Below the pieces are notes generated by a model. That model made no database searches and was not told the DNA's origin. It saw only the letters and a program-made list of their open reading frames with translations. A program made the position numbers and the translations under genes. 64,000 nucleotides of DNA from Polaromonas sp. C04 (GTDB lineage Bacteria; Pseudomonadota; Gammaproteobacteria; Burkholderiales; Burkholderiaceae_C): NCBI RefSeq assembly GCF_002002705.1, contig NZ_MUNS01000025.1:155972-219971 (forward strand), in the 5' to 3' direction. Positions 57,349-64,000 of the stretch are shown here, in pieces. Position 1 is the stretch's first letter. Every line of letters begins with the position of its first letter.

Positions 57349-58629
57349 ATGGCAGGCGTAATGGCTGCACCGCCGCAGATTGACGACCTTCACGACTGGT
57401 TTGTCGCGCTGACGCAACCGACGGCGCTGACCGAGCTGGCGGTGCTGGCCGGCTGCGTCGTGCTGGCCTGGGGACTGGTCTGGCTGGCGCGGCGGTCTGC
57501 GGGAGTGCCGGACCCCAACTCCATCTGGTTTGGTCGCAGGATCATTGACGGCGTGATGTTTCCGCTGCTGTTGTTGTGTGCCGGCTATGTGGCGCGGGAG
57601 GCATTGGCACACCGGATCCCGATGGCGGTGTTCCGGATCGCGCTTCCGGTTCTGGTGTCGCTGGCGACGATCCGGCTCGGTGTCAAGGTCTTGCAGGTTG
57701 CCTTCAAGGCGGCGCCCCTCGTGCGTGCGCTGGAGCGGACCATCTCGTGGCTGGCCTGGATCGCCATGGTGCTGTGGGTCAGCGGTCTGCTGCCGCTGGT
57801 GATTGATGAGCTGGACCAGATCACCTGGAAAGTGGGGGGCAGCCGGATTTCGGTCACGACGATGATCGCGGGCGCGTTGACCGCGGGAGCGGTGCTGCTG
57901 GTCACGCTGTGGATCTCGGCGGCCATCGAGGGCCGTCTGCTGCGCAAGGCGACGGGCAGTGAGCTGTCCGTGCGCATTGCCATCAGCAATGCGATCCGCG
58001 CGCTGTTGATGTTTGTCGGGTTGCTGGTGGCCTTGTCGGCCGTCGGCATCGACCTCACGACACTCTCGGTGCTGGGCGGCGCGATCGGCGTGGGCATCGG
58101 CCTGGGCCTGCAGCAGCTGGCGGCCAACTATGTCAGCGGCTTTGTCATCCTGGCCGAGCGCAGCGTGCGCATTGGCGACAACGTGCGCGTCGATACCTTT
58201 GAGGGCCGCATCACCAACATCAATGCCCGCTACACCCTGATCCGCTCGACTTCCGGTCGCGAGTCCATCGTGCCCAACGCGATGATGACGGCCCAGCGGG
58301 TGGAAAACCTCTCGCTGGCCGATACACGGGTGTGGCTGTCCACGGTGGTATCGGTCGGCTACGAGAGTGACGTGGATCTGGTGATGCGCCTGCTGGTCGA
58401 TGCCGCAGCCCGATGCCCGCGCGTGCTGCGCGATCCCGCGCCCGCCGCGGCGCTGTCGGCGTTCGGCGCCGACGGCCTGGAGTTCACGGTGGGCTTCTGG
58501 ATTTCAGACCCCGAGAACGGCCAGCTCGGCCTGCGCTCGCAGATCAATCTGGCGATCCTGCGCTCGCTGCGCGAGCACCACATCGACATTCCGTACCCGC
58601 AGCGGGTGGTTCACGTCAAGCCAACCTGA
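57349..58629 (+). CDS. MscS-family mechanosensitive channel
   Basis: A 426-residue inner membrane protein. Several N-terminal hydrophobic segments precede the pore-lining helix and beta domain of MscS; the segment LTTLSVLGGAIGVGIGLGLQQLAANYVSGF and ILAERSVRIGDNVRV are diagnostic. Probably protects against hypo-osmotic shock. The gene follows the HDAC-like gene by 15 bp. Confidence 0.92.
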   Translation: MAGVMAAPPQIDDLHDWFVALTQPTALTELAVLAGCVVLAWGLVWLARRSAGVPDPNSIWFGRRIIDGVMFPLLLLCAGYVAREALAHRIPMAVFRIALPVLVSLATIRLGVKVLQVAFKAAPLVRALERTISWLAWIAMVLWVSGLLPLVIDELDQITWKVGGSRISVTTMIAGALTAGAVLLVTLWISAAIEGRLLRKATGSELSVRIAISNAIRALLMFVGLLVALSAVGIDLTTLSVLGGAIGVGIGLGLQQLAANYVSGFVILAERSVRIGDNVRVDTFEGRITNINARYTLIRSTSGRESIVPNAMMTAQRVENLSLADTRVWLSTVVSVGYESDVDLVMRLLVDAAARCPRVLRDPAPAAALSAFGADGLEFTVGFWISDPENGQLGLRSQINLAILRSLREHHIDIPYPQRVVHVKPT

Positions 58630-58647
58630 GGTGCGGCGTCAAGGTCT

Positions 58648-59397
58648 TCAGGTCTTGCCGAGGCCCAGGTAGGTGGCGGCCACACGCGCATCGTGCATCA
58701 GCTCGCCCGCCGGGCCTTCGAGCGTGATGCGGCCGGTCTCCAGCACATAGCCGTAGTCGGCCACCTGCAGGGCCGCGCGCGCATTCTGTTCGACCAGCAG
58801 AATGCCGACGCCGCTTTGCCTGAGTCCCGAGATGATGTGGAAAATTTCCCGCACCACCAGCGGCGCCAATCCCAGGCTGGGCTCATCGAGCATCAGGACC
58901 TTGGGTTTGGCCATGAGCGCGCGGCCGATTGCGAGCATCTGGCGTTCACCGCCCGACAGCGTGCCCGCCAGTTGCTTGCGGCGCTCGGCCAGGCGGGGGA
59001 ACAGGCGGTACACCTCGGCCTGGGTCGCCTCGGCGCCGCGGCCGCGCCAATCGAGCCGGACCTTGGCGCCCAGCAGCAGGTTGTCTTCCACCGTCATGGT
59101 GGCGAACAGTTCGCGCTTTTCCGGCACCAGGCTCAGGCCGTGCGCCACGCGCATCTCGATCGAGCCGCGCTCGCGCTGACCCAGAAAATGCACCTCGCCG
59201 CTGGCGGGCAGCACGCCCATCACGGCGTTGAGCAGGGTGGATTTACCGGCGCCGTTGGGGCCGATCACGGTCACGATGCTGCCCGCAGCGACCTGCAGCG
59301 AGGCGTCGTGCAGCGCGCGGACCTTGCCGTAGTCGACCGAGAAATTGCGCACCGCCAGAACGGGAGCCGGCGGATGCGGGGTCGCGGGCGCGTTCAT
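58648..59397 (-). CDS. livF: ABC transporter ATP-binding protein (LivF-type)
   Basis: A 249-residue ATPase with Walker [10 protein letters not shown] near 46-54, signature LSGGERQ near 150 and Walker [14 protein letters not shown]. It overlaps the LivM-LivG fusion stop by 4 bp. Second ATPase of a branched-chain-type importer; ligand unknown. Symbol is by type only. Confidence 0.9.
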   Translation of the reverse strand: MNAPATPHPPAPVLAVRNFSVDYGKVRALHDASLQVAAGSIVTVIGPNGAGKSTLLNAVMGVLPASGEVHFLGQRERGSIEMRVAHGLSLVPEKRELFATMTVEDNLLLGAKVRLDWRGRGAEATQAEVYRLFPRLAERRKQLAGTLSGGERQMLAIGRALMAKPKVLMLDEPSLGLAPLVVREIFHIISGLRQSGVGILLVEQNARAALQVADYGYVLETGRITLEGPAGELMHDARVAATYLGLGKT

Positions 59398-61235
59398 TCG
59401 ACCCCTCCCAGATAGGCTTCGATCACGGCCGGGTCCTGCCGCACGTCTTGCGGAGCACCTTCGGCGATGCGGCTGCCGAAGTCCATCACCACCAGGCGAT
59501 CGACCAGTCCCATGACGAAATCCATGTCGTGTTCGACCAGCAGCACGCTGACACCTTCGCTGCGCAGCTGGCGCAGCACCGCGGCCAGCGCCTGTTTTTC
59601 CTGGTGGCGCAGCCCGGCGGCGGGCTCGTCCAGCAGCAGCAGTACCGGGTCGGACGCCAGCGCCCGCGCAATCTCCAGCAGGCGCTGCTGGCCCAGCGCC
59701 AGGCTGCCGGCCTCGCGCAGGCCGTGACTGCCCAGGCCGACCCGTTCCAGCTCGGTGCGTGCCTGTGCGAACAGGCTGGCCTCTTCTACCCGATTCAGTC
59801 GCAGCGCGCCTGCCAATGCACCCCTGGCGCCGCGCAGATGCGCGCCGATGGCGACGTTCTCGATGGCGCTCATCGCGGGCATCAACCGTACATGCTGGAA
59901 GGTGCGCGCCATGCCGGCCCTGGCCATCCAGCGCGAGGGCCGGCCATCGACCCGCTCTCCCATGAAGTACACCTCGCCGGCACTCAGGGGCAGCACGCCG
60001 CTGACCAGGTTGAACATGGTGCTTTTGCCGGCACCGTTGGGCCCGATCAGCCCGACAATCTCGCCCGCGGCCAGCGTGAAGCTCACATCGTTGACGGCCA
60101 CCAGGCCGCCGAAGGTCTTGCGCGCCAGCCGCACATCGAGCACGGGGCTGCCGTGCGCCGGCTTTTCGCGCTGTGTCAGGGCGCGCGCGTGGCTGATTGC
60201 GCGCAGGCCGGCGGCCGGGGTCATTTCACTGGGCGCTGCAGCGCCCCCGGTGCGGCGCCCCAGCGGCCACAATACCGCGCGCACCATCAGGGGCCACAGG
60301 CCGGCCGGCGCGCGTTGCAACAAAAGAATCATCAACAGGCCCGTGACGATCACTTCGAAATTGCCACTTTGCCCAAGCAGCCCCGGCAGCACGCCCTGCA
60401 GCCAGTCGCTCAGCAAGGTCATGAGTGCAGCGCCCACGAGTGCGCCCCATACATAGCCAGCCCCGCCGACCACGGCCATGAACAGGTAGCCGATGCCGGC
60501 ATTCAATCCGAACGGCGTCGGATTCACGGCGCGCTGCAGATGCGCATAGAGCCAGCCTGAGAGCCCGGCCAGCACGGCGGCGAGCACGAACGCCAGCATC
60601 TTGGTGCGCGTGGTGTTGACGCCGCACGATTCGGCCATCACGACGCCTCCTTTGAGCGCACGAATGGCCCGCCCCGAGCGGGAATCGAGCAGGTTCAGCG
60701 TGGCCATGATGGACAGCGCGACGATCAGCCAGATCAGCAGATAAATGTGCCGGCCGCTGCGCAGGTCGAAGCCGAAGATGCTGATCGGCGGAATGCCGGT
60801 GATGCCGTCGAACTTTTTCAGCACATCCAGGTTGCCGAACAGATAGTAAATGCTCAGGCCCCAGGCCAGCGTGCACAGCGGCAGGTAGTGGCCCGACAGG
60901 CGCATGGTGATCGCGCCCAGCGCCGCTGCGGCCAGCACCGTGACGGCCACGCCCGCAACCAGCCCGATCCAGGGTGATGCGCCATAGCTGGTGGTCAGCA
61001 CGGCGCTGGCATAGGCGCCCAGCCCGACGAACGCGGCCTGCCCGAACGAGGTCATGCCCGCAATGCCGGTGAGCAACACCAGCCCCAGCGCCACCAAGCT
61101 GTACATGCCGATGTAGTTGGCCAGCGTGATCCAGTACTCGGGCACCGGCAGGATCGCCATCGCGACCATGACCGCCAGCCACAGCACGATGCCGGCCTGG
61201 CCCAGGCGCTGGCGGGACGGCGTCGGCCCGGCCAT
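59394..61235 (-). CDS. Fused LivM-type permease and LivG-type ATPase
   Basis: A 613-residue fusion. The first ~330 residues are a LivM-type permease ([20 protein letters not shown] region), followed by a short linker and, from about residue 360, a LivG-type ATPase with GPNGAGKST near 396 and [14 protein letters not shown] near 514. Other importers, including the one at 14222-17604 in this window, keep these as separate genes. The start overlaps the end of the LivH-type gene by 1 bp. Coupling permease and ATPase in one chain fixes their ratio. Confidence 0.92.
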   Translation of the reverse strand: MAGPTPSRQRLGQAGIVLWLAVMVAMAILPVPEYWITLANYIGMYSLVALGLVLLTGIAGMTSFGQAAFVGLGAYASAVLTTSYGASPWIGLVAGVAVTVLAAAALGAITMRLSGHYLPLCTLAWGLSIYYLFGNLDVLKKFDGITGIPPISIFGFDLRSGRHIYLLIWLIVALSIMATLNLLDSRSGRAIRALKGGVVMAESCGVNTTRTKMLAFVLAAVLAGLSGWLYAHLQRAVNPTPFGLNAGIGYLFMAVVGGAGYVWGALVGAALMTLLSDWLQGVLPGLLGQSGNFEVIVTGLLMILLLQRAPAGLWPLMVRAVLWPLGRRTGGAAAPSEMTPAAGLRAISHARALTQREKPAHGSPVLDVRLARKTFGGLVAVNDVSFTLAAGEIVGLIGPNGAGKSTMFNLVSGVLPLSAGEVYFMGERVDGRPSRWMARAGMARTFQHVRLMPAMSAIENVAIGAHLRGARGALAGALRLNRVEEASLFAQARTELERVGLGSHGLREAGSLALGQQRLLEIARALASDPVLLLLDEPAAGLRHQEKQALAAVLRQLRSEGVSVLLVEHDMDFVMGLVDRLVVMDFGSRIAEGAPQDVRQDPAVIEAYLGGVE

Positions 61236-62290
61236 TATTCTTCCTCCTCGTCGAGCAGCGTGTGGCTGCTGAAGGAGCGCCAGGCCAGCACCGGCACGAT
61301 GAGGGCGAACACCAGCACCTCCTTGTAGGCGCTGGCCCAGAATGAGGCGTAAGCCTCGAGCAGGCCCACCAGCAACGCGCCGCCTGCGGCGATCGGGTAA
61401 CTGACCATGCCGCCGATGATGGCGCCGACAAAGCCCTTCAGGCCGATCACGAAGCCGGAGTCGTAATACAGCGTGGTGACCGGGCCGATCAGGACGCCGG
61501 AGAACGCACCGATCAAGCCCGCCAGCAGAAAGGCCAACTGGCCCGAGTGCGCCACTTCGATGCCGACCAGGCGCGCGCCAAGGCGATTCACGGCCGTGGC
61601 GCGTAAGGCCTTGCCGGCGACTGTCGCGCTGAAAAACAGCGACAGCGCCGCCATGATTAGCACCGAGGCGACGATCACCGAAAGTCCTTGTCCGGTCAGG
61701 CTCAGTGGGCCCAGGTCAAAGCGCAAATCCGAGAACGACATGGAGCGCGCGCCTTCGGCGCCGAACATCACCAGCCCGAGCCCGAGCATCACGAAGTGCA
61801 CCGCCACCGCGACGATCAGCAGCACCAGCACACTGGCATGGGCCAGAGGCTCGAACGCGAGCCGGTACCACATCGGTGCCAGCGGTGCGACGATCGCCAG
61901 CGTGAGCGCCACCTGTGCGGGCAACGACAGCGTTTGCGGCGTGATGAATTTTGTCAGCAGGTAGACGCCGGCTGGCCACACCAGGTTGATGAGGATGGAG
62001 TTTCTCAGCATGTGGCCGGTATCGGGCAGTGCGCCGGGGCGCAGCCGGCTCCACACGTCCTTGATGAATACGGCCAAGCCCATGACCAGCAACAACCAGA
62101 CGACGGCTGGAAAGTTGCCGGCCTGCAGCGTGGCCATGGTGAGCGCGCCGTAGGTCACCATCTCGCCCTGCGGGATGAAGATCACCCGGGTCACGGCAAA
62201 TACCAGCACCAGGCCCACGGCCAGCAGCGCATAGACGGCACCGGTCGTGATGCCATCCTGCGCCAGAATCAGGGCAATTGAAGCGTCCAT
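61235..62290 (-). CDS. livH: ABC transporter permease (LivH-type)
   Basis: A 351-residue inner membrane permease with the GAVYALLAVGLVLVFAVTRVIFIPQGEM N-terminal region and the GLKGFVGAIIGGMVSYPIAAGGALLVGLLEAY region near the C-terminus. Longer than the typical ~290 residues because of an insert between the first segments. Second gene of the importer, separated from the binding-protein gene by a hairpin. Symbol is by type only. Confidence 0.9.
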   Translation of the reverse strand: MDASIALILAQDGITTGAVYALLAVGLVLVFAVTRVIFIPQGEMVTYGALTMATLQAGNFPAVVWLLLVMGLAVFIKDVWSRLRPGALPDTGHMLRNSILINLVWPAGVYLLTKFITPQTLSLPAQVALTLAIVAPLAPMWYRLAFEPLAHASVLVLLIVAVAVHFVMLGLGLVMFGAEGARSMSFSDLRFDLGPLSLTGQGLSVIVASVLIMAALSLFFSATVAGKALRATAVNRLGARLVGIEVAHSGQLAFLLAGLIGAFSGVLIGPVTTLYYDSGFVIGLKGFVGAIIGGMVSYPIAAGGALLVGLLEAYASFWASAYKEVLVFALIVPVLAWRSFSSHTLLDEEEE

Positions 62291-62301
62291 CGGGATTTAC
62301 A

Positions 62302-62336
62302 CAAGAAAAAAGGCGTTGCGCTTACGGGCAACGCCT
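62302..62336 (-). terminator. Hairpin with T-tract between binding-protein and permease genes
   Basis: On the minus strand, AGGCGTTGC and GCAACGCCT arms are followed by a T run. Its position, directly after the highly expressed binding-protein gene and before the permease, suggests a partial terminator that lowers expression of membrane components relative to the binding protein. Confidence 0.75.
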
Positions 62337-62360
62337 GACAGAACAAGGCGGGAGGGGACT

Positions 62361-63509
62361 TTAGTTGACGAGTTTCCACTTTCCGTTCTGGATCTGTACC
62401 ATCACGCGCGAGCGCTGGTCGAACCCCATGTGGTCCGTCTTGCTCATGTTCATGATGCCGTGCGTCGTGACCAGATTCGTGGTGTTCTCGATCGCATCGC
62501 GCAGTGCGCGGCGGAACTCCTTGGTGCCCGGCTGTGCCGTCTTGAGGGCGATGGGGACGGCGTTTTTGAGGATCAGGTAAGTGTTCCAGGCGTGGGCCGA
62601 GAACGAGTTGGCCGGGTCGCGCGGATAGGCGGCGTCGTACAGCTTCATGAACTCGAGTGAGACTTTCTTGATCGGGTTGCTGTCGGGCAATTGCGTGGCC
62701 ACCACAAACGGGCCCGCCGGCAGGTACGCGCCTTCGACGTCCTTGCCACCGACGCGCAGGAAGTCTTCATTGATGACGCCGTCCGTGAAGTAGATCTTGC
62801 CCTTGTAGCCGCGCTCCTTGAGGGTCCTGGCGGGCAATGCGGCGGGCGTGCCGGAGGCGGCGATCATGATCGCGTCGGGGTTGGCCGCCATGAGCTTGAG
62901 GACCTGGCCGATCACGCTGGTGTCGGTGCGCGAATAGCGCTCCTGCGCCACCACGTTGAGTTTTCGCGGGCCCGCCAGCGTGTTGAACACGCTCATCACG
63001 CCTTCGCCGTAGGCATCGTTGAAGCCGATGAGCCCCACCGTCTTGATGCCATGGTCGGCCATGTGGGCGGTCATGGCCGTCATCATGATGGCGTCGGTCT
63101 GCGGCGTCTTGAACACCCAGAAGCGCTTGGCATCCACCGGGTCGACGATGCTGATCGACGACGCGATGGAAATCATGGGCGTCTGCGAATCGGCAGCCAC
63201 GTCGATCATTGCCAGGCTGGCGGGCGTCGTGGACGAGCCCATGATGATGTCGACCTTGTCTTCGGAGACGAACTTGCGGCTGTTCTTGACGGCCGCCACC
63301 GGATCGGAGGCGTCATCGAGCACGATGTATTCGATCTTTTTGCCGGCGATTTCCTTTGGCATGATGGCAAAAGCCATCTTTTCGGGGATCCCCAGCGAGG
63401 CCGCCGGCCCGGTGGTGGAGATGGTGACGCCGACCTTGATCTGGGCGTTTGCCGCGAGAGGCAGGATCGACAGGCCGAAGGCAGATGCCAGCAGGAGCTT
63501 CTTGAACAT
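62361..63509 (-). CDS. ABC transporter substrate-binding protein (branched-chain amino acid type)
   Basis: A 382-residue periplasmic binding protein with a Sec signal peptide of about 22 residues (LPLAANA-QIKV) and the family start IKVGVTISTTGPAASLG region. First gene of the leftward importer; divergent from etfB. Ligand cannot be read from the sequence; proximity to electron-transfer flavoprotein genes hints at an amino-acid or acid fed into acyl-CoA oxidation. Confidence 0.92.
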   Translation of the reverse strand: MFKKLLLASAFGLSILPLAANAQIKVGVTISTTGPAASLGIPEKMAFAIMPKEIAGKKIEYIVLDDASDPVAAVKNSRKFVSEDKVDIIMGSSTTPASLAMIDVAADSQTPMISIASSISIVDPVDAKRFWVFKTPQTDAIMMTAMTAHMADHGIKTVGLIGFNDAYGEGVMSVFNTLAGPRKLNVVAQERYSRTDTSVIGQVLKLMAANPDAIMIAASGTPAALPARTLKERGYKGKIYFTDGVINEDFLRVGGKDVEGAYLPAGPFVVATQLPDSNPIKKVSLEFMKLYDAAYPRDPANSFSAHAWNTYLILKNAVPIALKTAQPGTKEFRRALRDAIENTTNLVTTHGIMNMSKTDHMGFDQRSRVMVQIQNGKWKLVN

Positions 63510-63810
63510 GGGTTTTTCCAATCTCTGAATTTGCTGGTCCCAACTATAAGAGCGTTGCAGGCTTGCACACGTCATGACTTACCCGAATTAGCCAACCGAC
63601 TGGTCGGGCAATTGTCGGCAGGCGGGCGCACGGCTCGGGGTCGGGCTCGAATCCAGGGGCGTGGAGTATTTATAATAAAAGCACGGTCGTTCGGTTTTGT
63701 TTGTAGCCCCGAGCACAGGCCTCGCGTCGTCGCGTGGCGTTGATGCTTCGCCGCATAGAATCGACAGGGTTACACCAACGTCTATTCAATAACTCAATGG
63801 AGCCGCAATC
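63510..63810. other. Divergent promoter region between the binding-protein gene and etfB
   Basis: A 301-bp gap with no credible gene. It contains a TATAAT hexamer at 63671-63676 (plus strand) that could be the -10 element of the etfB promoter; no good -35 is seen. No clear inverted-repeat operator. Confidence 0.45.
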
Positions 63811-64000
63811 ATGAAGGTCCTGGTAGCAGTCAAGCGCGTGGTCGATTACAACGTCAAGGTGCGCGTCAAGTCGGACGGCACTGGCGTGGACATCGCCAAC
63901 GTGAAGATGAGCATGAACCCCTTTGACGAGATCGCCGTCGAAGAGGCCGTGCGCTTGAAAGAAAAAGGCATTGCCACGGAAGTCATCGCCGTCTCGTGCG
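63811..64000 (+). CDS. etfB: Electron transfer flavoprotein subunit beta (partial)
   Basis: The window ends 63 codons into this gene. The N-terminus [20 protein letters not shown] and the [17 protein letters not shown] segment are diagnostic of EtfB. Accepts electrons from acyl-CoA and related dehydrogenases, passing them to ETF-ubiquinone oxidoreductase; etfA normally follows. The 3' end is outside the window. Confidence 0.93.
   Translation, partial: MKVLVAVKRVVDYNVKVRVKSDGTGVDIANVKMSMNPFDEIAVEEAVRLKEKGIATEVIAVSC

Overview
The window looks like a chromosomal stretch from a high-GC betaproteobacterium of the order Burkholderiales, most likely family Comamonadaceae (Polaromonas/Variovorax/Acidovorax-like). 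This rests on the dapA-bamC-metallohydrolase block, the parE-parC pair, the MoxR/DUF58/TgpA/MltB block, many branched-chain-type ABC transporter genes, aromatic ring hydroxylases, and short dispersed palindromes. The lineage is inferred from gene content; no rRNA or tRNA gene is visible.

Layout. 1-9.1 kb is core: an Ala-rich lipoprotein, a leftward dapA-bamC-metallohydrolase run, a methyltransferase and an SDR, then parE and parC. 9.2-18.5 kb is a catabolic operon under a divergent TetR regulator with a clear operator: flavin ring hydroxylase, maleylacetate reductase, a complete branched-chain-type ABC importer and an intradiol (hydroxyquinol-type) dioxygenase. Together they form an import-and-degrade route through hydroxyquinol and maleylacetate. 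18.5-22.8 kb holds two AhpD-like proteins, a DUF488 protein, a Rieske/FAD oxidoreductase, an FMN riboswitch driving a type II lumazine synthase (ribH2), and a RidA protein. 22.8-26.3 kb is a transglutaminase plus an ATP-grasp/alpha-E fusion.

26.4-38.6 kb looks like an accessory island. Its left edge has an HtrA-type protease remnant and its right edge an MnmC that lacks its C-terminal half. Inside are two divergent arms around a Crp/Fnr-type regulator: leftward thioesterase-SDR-ring hydroxylase, rightward MFS importer-BKACE-hydroxyacyl dehydrogenase. Read together they suggest an undescribed route that shortens an aryl beta-hydroxy acid to a hydroxybenzoate and acetoacetate, then hydroxylates the ring. 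A broken PEP-synthase-like fragment and a TetR-SDR-efflux unit with paired operators follow.

38.6-49.4 kb has a DUF3096 protein, an aldo/keto reductase, a giant DUF2126 transglutaminase, ComEC, and a second, split ATP-grasp/alpha-E pair. 49.4-50.5 kb is a small toxin-antitoxin plus repressor insert. 50.6-58.6 kb is MltB, TgpA-type transglutaminase, a repeat-rich spacer, DUF58, MoxR, an HDAC-like amidohydrolase and an MscS channel. 58.6-63.5 kb is a second leftward branched-chain-type ABC importer with a natural LivM-LivG fusion, and the window ends inside etfB.

Functions are recognised from motifs and family memory only; no database search was run.
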